From: an uncultured Oscillospiraceae bacterium
Lineage (GTDB): Bacteria > Bacillota > Clostridia > Oscillospirales > Oscillospiraceae
DNA: 9,363 nucleotides
Assembly: GCA_910577415.1 (NCBI GenBank)
Contig: CAJTLK010000074.1
Span: 1-9,363 of the forward strand
Direction of reading: 5' to 3'
A model generated the notes under the pieces. That model was not told where the DNA came from. It did not search any database and worked only from the letters and a program-made list of their open reading frames with translations. Below are positions 1-6,657 of the stretch, piece after piece (position 1 is the first letter of the stretch; the number at the start of each line of letters is the position of its first letter). Both the position numbers and the translations under genes were made by a program.

Positions 1-261
1 ATTCCCCAGCCGTCATACCCGAAGCATACCGTCCTCTTCAATATAGGTGACGACCAAACCGCTGGTATCCATACGCGCGCTGAGCATTAGCTTTGGACCT
101 GTCCCCCTTTTATGCACAATGAGGTTTCCCATGGTATCGGTGGTGATCTCATCGGCATAGGGTTTCGCCAGAGAGGAAATGCAGCGTGCTGCCATCCATT
201 CCCGCCCCGATGGGCCAAAGACTTCAGTAAGGCAAGCGATCTGCTCGAACATATTCATCAT
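1..261 (-). pseudogene. M42-family metallopeptidase, third tandem copy, probably decaying; 3' part outside window
   Basis: This is the N-terminal part of an M42 (glutamyl aminopeptidase/endoglucanase-like) peptidase, a family of dinuclear-metal aminopeptidases that trim cytosolic peptides. Seen: the family's opening pattern (FGPSGRE at residues 15-21, DTMGNLIVHK at 42-51) and the first metal-binding segment, which reads SARMDTSGL (61-69). Other members have AHMDE-like sequence there, so the metal-ligand His is Arg63 (CGT instead of CAT/CAC). After ...EDGMLRV (82 residues) an in-frame TGA at 13-15 stops the frame; beyond it the same frame reads RLGN to the window edge, as the family would continue if the TGA were a Gly codon. 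The start ATG at 261 is chosen for the GGGGAGGG ribosome site at 271-278; ATGs at 258 and 252 are alternatives. It follows the preceding M42 gene by 4 bases. Two lesions in a short stretch suggest a pseudogene; a sequencing error or an inactive paralogue is also possible. Confidence 0.7.
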
Positions 262-265
262 AAGA

Positions 266-1297
266 TCATACCCTCCCCGCGGCAATGGCTTCCACAAAGT
301 GGAACGCCAGCAGCTCCATCTGATTCAAGTCCTGGGTCGCCGCCACGCTGGACGGTGAATGCAGGTAACGTACAGCGGCGGAAATGGCCGCCACCCTTAC
401 ACCTTCCCTGCTGCGCTGGATAACTCGAGCATCGGTCCCGCCGGAGATATATTCCTTGGTCTGCCAGGGGATATCGTGCTCCGTCGCCAGATCCCGAAGC
501 AGTCCATAGAGCGCCGGGTCGTAGACCGTTCCACCGTCCATGTAGGGCAATACCGGCCCCTTTCCAGGGCTACATACCCGGCGGTGCGCTTCGGTGGTGG
601 GCGCGTCGGCGGCGGTGGTCCCCTCCAGAATAAGAGCGATCTCAGGCTTCACAGAAAAGGCCGCGCCCATTGCACCGCGGGTACCTACCTCCTCCTGAAC
701 TGTAAAAGCGAATGTCACCTCCATAGGAAGTACCTGCTCCATCAGCTCGATCATTACCGCACAGCCAACTCGATCATCGATAGCCTTGGCCTTCAACATC
801 CCCTGGCCAAACTCGGTGATGAAGTCGGAAAATACAGCGAAATCACCGATATGGGTCAACTTTTCTGCTTCTTCCCTGCATTTGGCGCCAATGTCGATAT
901 AAAGCTCCTCAAGCTTTGGGACTTTCTTCTCTTCCTCAGCGGTTGTCAGGTGGATGGCCTTCAATCCGATCACGCCGGGGACCCGGTCTTTTCCCAGGAA
1001 AACCGGCTTGCCGATCAACACCCTTCGGTCTATGCCTCCCAGACAGACAAACTTCACATAGCCATCGTCAGTGATCCGTTTGACCATTAGACCGACCTCA
1101 TCCATATGTGCCGCCAGCATCAGGCTTTTGCGGGCGGGCAAAAGCCCCTCCTTAACACAGATCAAGTTCCCCATTCCATCAATGCGAGTCTGCGCTCCCG
1201 CAGCCTCAGCCCGCTTTTGGAGATAGTCCCTAACTGGCCCTTCATAACTGGAGGGACCGCTGAGGGCACAGAGGGTCTTTAGCGTCTCCAGCAGCAC
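266..1297 (-). CDS. M42-family metallopeptidase (343 aa), second tandem copy
   Basis: A complete cytosolic M42 metallo-aminopeptidase, related to proteins annotated as YsdC/FrvX or glutamyl aminopeptidase. Members assemble into large oligomers and remove N-terminal residues from peptides. Metal-site and catalytic residues are present in the expected order: AHMDEVG (His64, Asp66), KAIDDRVG (Asp174/Asp175), QEEVGTRGA (catalytic Glu202, ligand Glu203), LEGTTAAD (Glu225) and YLHSP (His313), plus SGGTDAR at 286-291. The length is normal for the family (about 340-350). No signal peptide is seen. The start is GTG, directly abutting the TGA stop of the upstream M42 gene (TGA-GTG, no spacer), with GGGAGGTG about eight bases upstream inside the preceding gene, so translational coupling is likely. 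The gene sits in the murD-M42-M42-M42 operon. The exact peptide specificity cannot be read from the sequence. Confidence 0.95.
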   Translation of the reverse strand: MLLETLKTLCALSGPSSYEGPVRDYLQKRAEAAGAQTRIDGMGNLICVKEGLLPARKSLMLAAHMDEVGLMVKRITDDGYVKFVCLGGIDRRVLIGKPVFLGKDRVPGVIGLKAIHLTTAEEEKKVPKLEELYIDIGAKCREEAEKLTHIGDFAVFSDFITEFGQGMLKAKAIDDRVGCAVMIELMEQVLPMEVTFAFTVQEEVGTRGAMGAAFSVKPEIALILEGTTAADAPTTEAHRRVCSPGKGPVLPYMDGGTVYDPALYGLLRDLATEHDIPWQTKEYISGGTDARVIQRSREGVRVAAISAAVRYLHSPSSVAATQDLNQMELLAFHFVEAIAAGRV

Positions 1298-2338
1298 TCA
1301 GCCCACCTCCCTTCCCAGCTCTTTGATAAAGGCCGCAAGGAGCTGGGCAATATGCTCCATATCCTCCAGCGCCGCTACTTCAATGGGAGAATGCATATAC
1401 TTGATGGGCAATGACACCACTGAGGTGGGAATGCCCTCCAGACAGGTCTGCATATACCAACCGTTGGTGCCCGTAGCGCCGGACATGACCTCTAACTGAT
1501 AGGGAAGCCGGTTGACTTTTGCTTTCTCGACCATACGGTCGGTCAGCGTCCATGTCATGTTAGGGCCAACGCCAATGGCCGCGCCGCCATACATGGCGCA
1601 AGCCTGGTCGCTGGGATGAGGCAGATCAGGGGTCGCGGCATGGGTCACATCCACCGCCACACACCAATCTGGCTCAATGGCGTTGGTGCCGACCACAGCG
1701 CCGGAGCCGGATACCTCCTCCTGTGTGCTGCCCATGATATAAACGTCCACGTCCAGCTCCTCTTCCTTCAGAAGCTCCGCCGTCCGCAAAAGGATGGCAA
1801 AACAGGCTCGGTCATCCAAAGCCTTACCGCAGATCTGATCCCCGGCCAGACGGCGGATACTCTCCCGGTATACGATGGGCGTACCAATATGGACGGCCTC
1901 CGCGGCCTTCTCCTGGCTCATCCCAACGTCAATGCGAAGCGCCTCAATGGCCACCGACTTATCATGATCCCCGGCAGTTTGAACGTGTGGCGGCAGACAG
2001 GTCACAACGCCGAAAAGCGGACCATCCTTTTCAAGGATGACTACCTCCCGTGCCGGAAGCATTCGGGGGTCCACCCCGCCGATGGCCTCAAAACGGAGAA
2101 ATCCTTCCTCAATGCCAGAGACAATAAGGCCGATCTCGTCCAGATGGGCGTCCAGCAGCAAACGTTTTGCTCCCTGTTTTCCGCAACGCTTGACTGCGAT
2201 CACATTACCCAGTCGGTCAACGCTGACCTCGTCCATCAATTCCCACAACATCTCTACCGCTACCTGAGCGACCTGGCTCTCATAGCCGGAAGGTCCTCCC
2301 AGCGCGCAAAGGCGGCTCAGGGTCTCGTATAGCTCCAA
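1298..2338 (-). CDS. M42-family metallopeptidase (346 aa), first tandem copy
   Basis: A full-length M42 metallo-aminopeptidase, first of the three tandem copies. Metal and catalytic positions are all present: DAHLDEIG (His65, Asp67), GKALDDRAC (Asp175/Asp176), TQEEVSGSGA (Glu207/Glu208), AVDVTHA (Asp230) and YMHSP (His316). It differs clearly from its downstream neighbour: the fifth ligand is in a VDVTHA rather than LEGTTA context, and the region matching SGGTDA reads SGATGTNGW (286-294). The copies therefore probably belong to different M42 subgroups with different specificities and are not a recent duplication. The start is TTG, supported by AAGGAGG eight bases upstream; the gene begins 21 bases after the murD stop. 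No signal peptide is visible, so the protein is cytosolic. Inference: peptides released in the cytosol, possibly including recycled wall peptides given murD upstream, are substrates; nothing in the sequence proves this. Confidence 0.94.
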   Translation of the reverse strand: MELYETLSRLCALGGPSGYESQVAQVAVEMLWELMDEVSVDRLGNVIAVKRCGKQGAKRLLLDAHLDEIGLIVSGIEEGFLRFEAIGGVDPRMLPAREVVILEKDGPLFGVVTCLPPHVQTAGDHDKSVAIEALRIDVGMSQEKAAEAVHIGTPIVYRESIRRLAGDQICGKALDDRACFAILLRTAELLKEEELDVDVYIMGSTQEEVSGSGAVVGTNAIEPDWCVAVDVTHAATPDLPHPSDQACAMYGGAAIGVGPNMTWTLTDRMVEKAKVNRLPYQLEVMSGATGTNGWYMQTCLEGIPTSVVSLPIKYMHSPIEVAALEDMEHIAQLLAAFIKELGREVG

Positions 2339-2359
2339 AGGGCTCTCCTCCTTATCGCT

Positions 2360-3751
2360 CTATAGCTCCAGTACGATGTGCTTAAAGGTATTTCCCCGCT
2401 CCATAAAATTGCGGAACTGGTCAAAGGAAGCACAGGCTGGGGAAAGGATGACCACATCCCCGCTTTCTGCAGCCCCATGCGCCGCCAGGACTGCCTCCTT
2501 AAAGTCCGTGTACTCCTTAATAACAGGACGGCCTTCCGCAAAATCCGGGGCAGCCTCCACCGCTTTGCGGATCTTTGAAGCAGTATTCCCTGTCAAGATA
2601 AGCCGCTTTACATGTTCTGTAATGGCAGGGCCTAAATCGTCAAAGGGAATGTGCTTGTCGTAGCCCCCGGCAATGAGGATGACCTTTTCCGGGAAACACT
2701 TCAGTCCCGCCATAGTCCGGGTAGGACTGGAGGCAATGGAATCATTATAATAGCGCACGCCGTCCAGTGTCCGTACCAATTCGATCCGATGCTCTACCCC
2801 ACTGAATTTCGCGGCAAAACTGCGGATCACGTTTACCGGCACATGCTCCTTCACGGCGGCAATGGCCGCCATATAGTTTTCTACGTTGTGATCCCCGGGA
2901 AGCAAGATCTCTTCCCGCCGTAGGATGAGCCGTTCTCCTCCACCGTCGTTGAGCCAGATGGCGTCGTTTCGGAAAAATACCGCGTCCCCGGAGGGCTGCC
3001 CTTGACGGCTGAAGACCGTCACGCTCCCGGGTGCTTCTGCCGCAAAGGCTGCGGTAATAGCGTTATCGGCATTGAGAACAACTTGATCCGCTCTGTTCTG
3101 ATGGAGGAAAATATTCTTTTTCGCGCTGATATACTCCTCCATGGACTTATGAACGTCCAAGTGGTTGGGCGCCAAATTCGTGACCACGGCGATATGGGGA
3201 CTGAGAGACATCGTCATAAGCTGAAAGGAGCTGAGCTCCACCACAGCAAAATCTGACGGCTCCATCATCTTTACATCGGGCAGCAGGGGCTTGCCGATGT
3301 TGCCGCCCAGATAGACTGTCTCTCCCGCTGCCTTCAACAGCTCGGCAATAATGGTGGTGGTGGTAGTCTTTCCATCACTGCCGGTAACGCCGATTATGGG
3401 GCAGGGACAGACCTGGAAAAACACCTCCATCTCAGAGGTCAGCACACTTCCCCGCCTCACGGCGGCGGTCAGCTGAGGCAGGTCGGGCCGCATACCGGGG
3501 GTTCGGAAAATAATATCCTGCCCCTCCAGATGCTCCAGGTAGTCTTCTCCCAGGCATACGTTGGCGCCCAAGCTTTTCAGCTCTTCCACCCGGTCATCGA
3601 AATCCTCCCGCCTGCGCTTATCGCAAGCCGTTACCTCCACTCCCGCGCGCAGCAGCATGCGAATGAGAGGAGTATTGGATACCCCGATCCCCAGTACCGC
3701 TACTTTTTTCCCCTTGATGTTGTCTAAATATTCTCGAATGGTGAGACCCAT
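2360..3751 (-). CDS. murD: UDP-N-acetylmuramoyl-L-alanine--D-glutamate ligase MurD (463 aa)
   Basis: MurD adds D-glutamate to UDP-MurNAc-L-Ala in the cytosol, the second amino-acid addition of peptidoglycan precursor synthesis. Seen in order: an N-terminal UDP-substrate domain (VAVLGIGVSN, 18-26), the ATP-binding loop GVTGSDGKTT (121-130), GGNIG (149-153), VELSSFQL (171-178), TNLAPNHLDVH (191-201), AKKNIF with the lysine expected to be carbamylated (about Lys211), PGDHNVEN (285-292), VEHR (319-322), NDSIASSP (336-343), AGGYDK (361-366) and the C-terminal LSPACASFDQFRNF (436-449). The length is typical. ATG at 3751 is chosen because GGGAGGG lies eight bases upstream and residue 1 matches the family's usual start. 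The frame stays open to 4069, but that extension runs antisense through rnpB and its promoter. It is the first gene of an operon with the M42 peptidases, away from the usual dcw wall cluster within this window. Confidence 0.98.
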   Translation of the reverse strand: MGLTIREYLDNIKGKKVAVLGIGVSNTPLIRMLLRAGVEVTACDKRRREDFDDRVEELKSLGANVCLGEDYLEHLEGQDIIFRTPGMRPDLPQLTAAVRRGSVLTSEMEVFFQVCPCPIIGVTGSDGKTTTTTIIAELLKAAGETVYLGGNIGKPLLPDVKMMEPSDFAVVELSSFQLMTMSLSPHIAVVTNLAPNHLDVHKSMEEYISAKKNIFLHQNRADQVVLNADNAITAAFAAEAPGSVTVFSRQGQPSGDAVFFRNDAIWLNDGGGERLILRREEILLPGDHNVENYMAAIAAVKEHVPVNVIRSFAAKFSGVEHRIELVRTLDGVRYYNDSIASSPTRTMAGLKCFPEKVILIAGGYDKHIPFDDLGPAITEHVKRLILTGNTASKIRKAVEAAPDFAEGRPVIKEYTDFKEAVLAAHGAAESGDVVILSPACASFDQFRNFMERGNTFKHIVLEL

Positions 3752-3759
3752 AAGGCGAT

Positions 3760-3766
3760 CCCTCCC
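3760..3766 (-). promoter_or_regulatory. murD ribosome binding site
   Basis: GGGAGGG on the minus strand, eight bases before ATG 3751. It decides the murD start against the in-frame upstream starts in the region that is really rnpB and its promoter. Confidence 0.75.
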
Positions 3767-3788
3767 GCTTTGAAAGAATTGCCAGAAT

Positions 3789-3817
3789 ATTATATCTCTT
3801 TTCACGGTAGATTTCAA
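3789..3817 (-). promoter_or_regulatory. Sigma-A type promoter of murD operon
   Basis: On the minus strand, TTGAAA (3812-3817) is followed after 17 bases by TATAAT (3789-3794), a near-consensus vegetative promoter. The start point would be about 3782, giving a 5' leader of about 30 nt before murD. It should drive murD and the three M42 genes, as no other promoter is obvious in the short gaps. Confidence 0.8.
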
Positions 3818-3828
3818 CGAAAACAGGT

Positions 3829-3857
3829 TTGACATTGACGGTTTTATACGATACAAT
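3829..3857 (+). promoter_or_regulatory. Sigma-A type promoter of rnpB
   Basis: TTGACA (3829-3834), a 17-base spacer and TACAAT (3852-3857). The predicted start, about 3863-3865, coincides with the 5' strand of the RNase P RNA terminal helix P1, which supports both calls. Its -35 box is only 11 bases from the -35 box of the divergent murD promoter. Confidence 0.85.
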
Positions 3858-3862
3858 TGATC

Positions 3863-4233
3863 TGCAAGCAAGCTGGGCAGCCGCGTCTGTGGGGCGAAAG
3901 GCCCATGGATGAGGAAAGTCCGGGCTCCACAGGGCAAGGATAACGGGTAACGCCCGCCGGGGGCAACCCCAGGAAAAGTGCAACAGAGAGATACCGCTGT
4001 CGAACGGCAGGCTTTCGAGTCTGCGCGCGCAGTAAGGGTGGAAAGGCGAGGTAAGAGCTCACCCGACACTCTGGTAACAGAGTGTCGCTGTAAACTCTAT
4101 CCGGAGCAACGCCGTGGGAACGCACAAGGCCGGCCCGGCCGCGTTCAGGAGGCGGCTTGAGCGCGTTGGCAACAGCGCGTCGAGATAGATGGCTGTCTTA
4201 AAGGACAGAACCCGGCTTACAGGCTTACTTGCA
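3863..4233 (+). ncRNA. rnpB: RNase P RNA, bacterial class A
   Basis: This is the catalytic RNA of ribonuclease P, which with the RnpA protein removes the 5' leader of pre-tRNAs. The universally conserved blocks are readable: GAGGAAAGTCCGGGCTC from about 3910, the AGTGCAACAGAGAG block at about 3977, GTAAGAGCTCACC at about 4051, GTAAACTC and CCGGAGCAA from about 4090, and the 3' block with AGATAGATGGCTGTC and ACAGAACCCGGCTTA. The ends are set by helix P1: TGCAAG at 3863 pairs with CTTGCA ending at 4233, an 11-base helix with one mismatch. The length of about 371 nt fits class A. The L15 loop lacks the usual GGU (see findings). It is the only plus-strand gene in the window and has its own promoter and terminator. 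Confidence 0.97.
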
Positions 4234-4237
4234 ATAT

Positions 4238-4276
4238 GGACCGGCGCCGCGTGTCAACGGCGCCGGTCCTCTTTTT
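4238..4276 (+). terminator. Rho-independent terminator of rnpB
   Basis: A perfect 12-bp GC-rich stem (4238-4249 with 4258-4269, core GGACCGGCGCCG) with an 8-nt loop is followed by TCTTTTT. It lies 4 bases after the P1 helix and faces the yebC terminator. Confidence 0.93.
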
Positions 4277-4280
4277 GCGC

Positions 4281-4318
4281 AAAAAGAGAGACCGAGGCGA
4301 TCTCCCCGGTCTCTCTTT
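4281..4318 (-). terminator. Rho-independent terminator of yebC
   Basis: A 12-bp stem (4283-4294 with 4307-4318, AAAGAGAGACCG) with a 12-nt loop; on the minus strand it runs into TTTTT (4285-4281). It starts three bases after the yebC stop codon. It ends transcription coming from yebC and protects rnpB from antisense read-through. Confidence 0.88.
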
Positions 4319-4321
4319 CCT

Positions 4322-5053
4322 TTAGCCCTGATCCCAGTTGTGCCAGACGTTCTGCACGTCGTCATTGTCCTCCAGTAGCTCCACCAGCTTCTCCATATTT
4401 TTGACATCCTCTTCGGACTCCAGCTTTACATAGTTCTGGGGAACCATCTCAACGGCGGCGCTGACAAAGGAATACCCCTTCTTTTCCAGGTTTTCCAGGA
4501 CAGTGCCGAAGTCGTCAGGCGTGGTGGTGATCTCAAAAACATTCTCATCCTCAGCGGACATATCCTCGGCGCCGGCCTCCAACGCGTCCATCATCACAGT
4601 GTCCTCGTCCAGGTCCTCTTTCTCAATGATGATAACGCCCTTCTGGTCAAAGGACCAGGAAACACAGCCCGTGGCGCCCAAGCCCTTGCCGTACTTATCC
4701 AGCAGGTGCCGGACCTCAGGCGCGGTGCGCTGACGATTGTCTGTAAGCGCGTCTACGATAATGGCGACGCCGGAGGGACCGTAGCCCTCATAGGTAACGC
4801 TCTCGTAGCTATCGGTGTTGCCCGCGCCCAAAGCGCGCTCAATGGTACGCTTGATGTTGTCGTTGGGCATATTGGCCGCCCGAGCCTTGGCGATAACGGT
4901 GGCAAGGCGGGAGTTGTTGGCGGGATCGCCGCTGCCGCCGGTCTTGACCGCCACGATCATCTCCTTGGCGATCTTGGTAAAGGCGGCAGAACGCTTGGCG
5001 TCTTGAGCCCCCTTGGTCTTTTGAATATTATGCCACTTGGAATGTCCCGACAT
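4322..5053 (-). CDS. yebC: YebC/PmpR/TACO1 family protein (243 aa)
   Basis: A cytosolic protein of the YebC/TACO1 family. These were long annotated as transcriptional regulators (PmpR) and are now linked to translation, helping ribosomes through stalling sequences such as polyproline. Family signatures are clear: the N-terminal MSGHSKWHNIQ with KGAQDAKR, the conserved NMPNDNIKRTIERA segment (61-74), YEGYGPSGVAIIVDALTDNRQRT (88-110) and the acidic C-terminal domain with the KMEKLVELLEDNDDVQNVW-like ending. The length of 243 aa is standard. ATG at 5053 follows AAGGGAT on the minus strand and is the canonical family start. It has its own promoter just after the nif3-like stop, and a terminator. 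Upstream genes trmK and nif3 may also read into it, because no terminator lies in the 65-base gap. Which biochemical role this copy has is not visible from sequence. Confidence 0.97.
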   Translation of the reverse strand: MSGHSKWHNIQKTKGAQDAKRSAAFTKIAKEMIVAVKTGGSGDPANNSRLATVIAKARAANMPNDNIKRTIERALGAGNTDSYESVTYEGYGPSGVAIIVDALTDNRQRTAPEVRHLLDKYGKGLGATGCVSWSFDQKGVIIIEKEDLDEDTVMMDALEAGAEDMSAEDENVFEITTTPDDFGTVLENLEKKGYSFVSAAVEMVPQNYVKLESEEDVKNMEKLVELLEDNDDVQNVWHNWDQG

Positions 5054-5086
5054 ATGATCTATCCCTTCTTGAAAAATTGCTCATAT

Positions 5087-5115
5087 ATTTTATCACATAA
5101 AAACTGCTTTTGCAA
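5087..5115 (-). promoter_or_regulatory. Sigma-A type promoter of yebC
   Basis: On the minus strand, TTGCAA (5110-5115), a 17-base spacer and TAAAAT (5087-5092), in the AT-rich gap between the nif3-like stop (5119) and yebC. The start point would be near 5080, about 27 nt before the ATG. Confidence 0.65.
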
Positions 5116-5118
5116 CTC

Positions 5119-5922
5119 TTACAAGCAAGAAAATACCTCTTTGTGCCGTACCGAGCGTATAACGCAAATTTGGGGGAAAGCGCTTTCCAGCCACTCTACC
5201 AGCACAGGACAGACCACATTCTCTGTGGAAAAGTGTCCCGCGTCAATGAGATTGATCCCCATGGCCCGGGCAGTCAGGAAAACGTCATACTTCACATCGG
5301 CGGTGACAAAGGTATCGCACCCTTTGGCCGCGGCGTCGGAAAGCATTCCTCCGCATGCCCCGCCCCCCACCGCCACCTTGCCGACAGGTTTCCCGGCATC
5401 CTCAAAACGAAGGCCGTCAGCCTCCAGCGCTTGGCGGATAAAAGCGGAAAAAGCACGGGCGTCGGCAAATCCGTCCACCTTCCCCACCCTGCCGATCCCG
5501 TAGGGACGTCCTTCAGTATCGACGCCATCAAGGTGAAGCTGCTCTATATCCGTGAGGCCAAGCCGCCGGGCAAGGGCGTCGTTGACGCCTCCGTCCACCG
5601 CATCCAGGTTGGTATGCATACAGATGCCGGAGACGCCTGCGGTAAGCATTCGGATCAGAATATTTCCCTGCACCGTGTCGGCGCGGACGGTCTGTACCTT
5701 CTCCCAGGCACAGTTCATGACCGGGTGATGGGAAACGATCAGTTCCGCCCCGGCCTTCAAAGCCTCGTTGACCACCTCTTCGGTGATGTCCAGGGCGACC
5801 AGGATCTTTTTGACCTCCTTGTCGGGAAAGCCCACCAACAGTCCCACATTATCCCACTCCATGGCAATTTCTCTGGGCGCCTTAGAGAACAAAAATGACT
5901 CGATCTCTTTTACCGTTGCCAC
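5119..5922 (-). CDS. Nif3-like dinuclear metal center hexameric protein (267 aa)
   Basis: A member of the NIF3/YqfO/YbgI family (often annotated GTP cyclohydrolase 1 type 2 homologue): hexameric cytosolic proteins with a two-metal site and no firmly established role in most bacteria. Seen: MEWDNVGLLVG (21-31), VSHHP (His65, His66), MHTNLDA (His103, Asp107), GGGACGG around 188-194, TADVKYD, and DAGHFSTE (His230, Glu234), which together supply the expected metal ligands. It lacks the large inserted PII-like domain of YqfO-type members of about 370 aa, so it is the short form. I choose the GTG at 5922 (MATVKEIE...) over the GTG at 5931: AAGGAG at 5931-5936 has ideal 8-base spacing to 5922 and would overlap the longer start. 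It overlaps the end of trmK by 13 bases, an arrangement matching yqfN-yqfO in Bacillus. Confidence 0.94.
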   Translation of the reverse strand: MATVKEIESFLFSKAPREIAMEWDNVGLLVGFPDKEVKKILVALDITEEVVNEALKAGAELIVSHHPVMNCAWEKVQTVRADTVQGNILIRMLTAGVSGICMHTNLDAVDGGVNDALARRLGLTDIEQLHLDGVDTEGRPYGIGRVGKVDGFADARAFSAFIRQALEADGLRFEDAGKPVGKVAVGGGACGGMLSDAAAKGCDTFVTADVKYDVFLTARAMGINLIDAGHFSTENVVCPVLVEWLESAFPQICVIRSVRHKEVFSCL

Positions 5923-6626
5923 TCTTCCCACTCCTTTTTCATCCGGGCCACCTCCCAGGCAGCCAGTTCATACCATTTCCTTTTTTCCACATCCTCCGGG
6001 CGCTGGGAGCGTTCCAGCCCAGCTACCGCGCGGCGAAGCTTTTGAAGTTCCTGGTCCAGATAGCGGCTTCGGAGGGGAGCGTCCATCTGCCGTTTCTGCC
6101 GTCCGACCCAGATCTCGCCCTCAGTGAGGGGCTTCATCTCTCCCGGCTGGGTCAATATAACTACGTAGAGAGTCTCCCCCTCCTCTACCAGCACCTCTTT
6201 GAGGATAACGAAGCCATTGCCGGAGAGGTGCCGCCGAAGACCATCCATACCGCTCATGGCCTGCAAAATATATCTATGTCCCGGCTCACCGGTCCACTGG
6301 GCGGCACGAAGTATCTCCGCGATGGTCTCGCCTCCCATTCCGGCAATGGTGATCACGTCGGCCTCATGGGGAGCGATCCCGGAAAGGCCATCGCACAGCC
6401 GAAATACCGCCTTGTCCGAAACCTGCCAGCGTTCTGCCAGCGCCCGCGCGCGGCTCAGAGGACCGGGGCGCAAGTCGGAGCACACCGCCCGCTCCACGAT
6501 GCCGTGCTGGATCAGCCATACGGGCAGCCGCCCATGATCGGTGCCTACATCCGCCAGCCTGGCTCCCGCCGGGACCATGTCAGCCACCGCCTGAAGGCGG
6601 GGAGAAAGGGAGAATGGACGTTTCAC
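5910..6626 (-). CDS. trmK: tRNA (adenine(22)-N1)-methyltransferase TrmK (238 aa)
   Basis: A class I SAM-dependent methyltransferase of the TrmK/YqfN (COG2384) family, which makes m1A22 in tRNAs. Seen: the N-terminal LSPRLQAVADMV, SAM-binding motif I with the family's DVGTDHGRLP (26-35), an acidic residue ending strand 2 (SDL, Asp51), LCDGL with Asp79, and the catalytic-region AGMGGETI (95-102). The last third (about 170-236) is charged and helical, likely the coiled-coil C-terminal domain seen in TrmK structures. The length matches the family (about 230-240). The start is GTG at 6626 with AAGGAGG seven bases upstream. It overlaps the nif3-like gene, the classical Firmicutes trmK-nif3 pair. 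A terminator stands between it and the upstream DUF1858 gene, and I find no convincing promoter of its own. Confidence 0.95.
   Translation of the reverse strand: MKRPFSLSPRLQAVADMVPAGARLADVGTDHGRLPVWLIQHGIVERAVCSDLRPGPLSRARALAERWQVSDKAVFRLCDGLSGIAPHEADVITIAGMGGETIAEILRAAQWTGEPGHRYILQAMSGMDGLRRHLSGNGFVILKEVLVEEGETLYVVILTQPGEMKPLTEGEIWVGRQKRQMDAPLRSRYLDQELQKLRRAVAGLERSQRPEDVEKRKWYELAAWEVARMKKEWEEWQR
5931..5936 (-). promoter_or_regulatory. Ribosome binding site that sets the nif3-like start
   Basis: AAGGAG on the minus strand within the end of trmK, eight bases before GTG 5922. It excludes the GTG at 5929-5931, whose first base is the last base of this site. Confidence 0.7.
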
Positions 6627-6657
6627 TGTGGTGCCTCCTTCCTTTCGGCCTTAAGAG

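Noticed and set aside
13..15. TGA considered as a selenocysteine codon
   Set aside because: M42 peptidases have no selenocysteine at this position and the metal-ligand His is also lost, so decay or error is simpler; the downstream bases for a SECIS element are outside the window.
359..1090. 243-codon open frame on the plus strand inside the second M42 gene
   Set aside because: It lies opposite a well-conserved gene, has no family-like motif and no ribosome site; its openness follows from the codon use of the opposite strand.
3752..4069. 106-residue N-terminal extension of murD on the minus strand
   Set aside because: It runs antisense through the murD promoter, the rnpB promoter and the 5' half of rnpB; the ribosome site and family start place the ATG at 3751.
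3844..4404. Several short open frames within the rnpB region on both strands
   Set aside because: They fall within RNase P RNA and the two terminators; the RNA gene explains the sequence.
4706..5898. Two overlapping plus-strand open frames of over 260 codons across yebC and the nif3-like gene
   Set aside because: They cross the boundary of two real minus-strand genes, include the yebC promoter region and show no recognisable domain.
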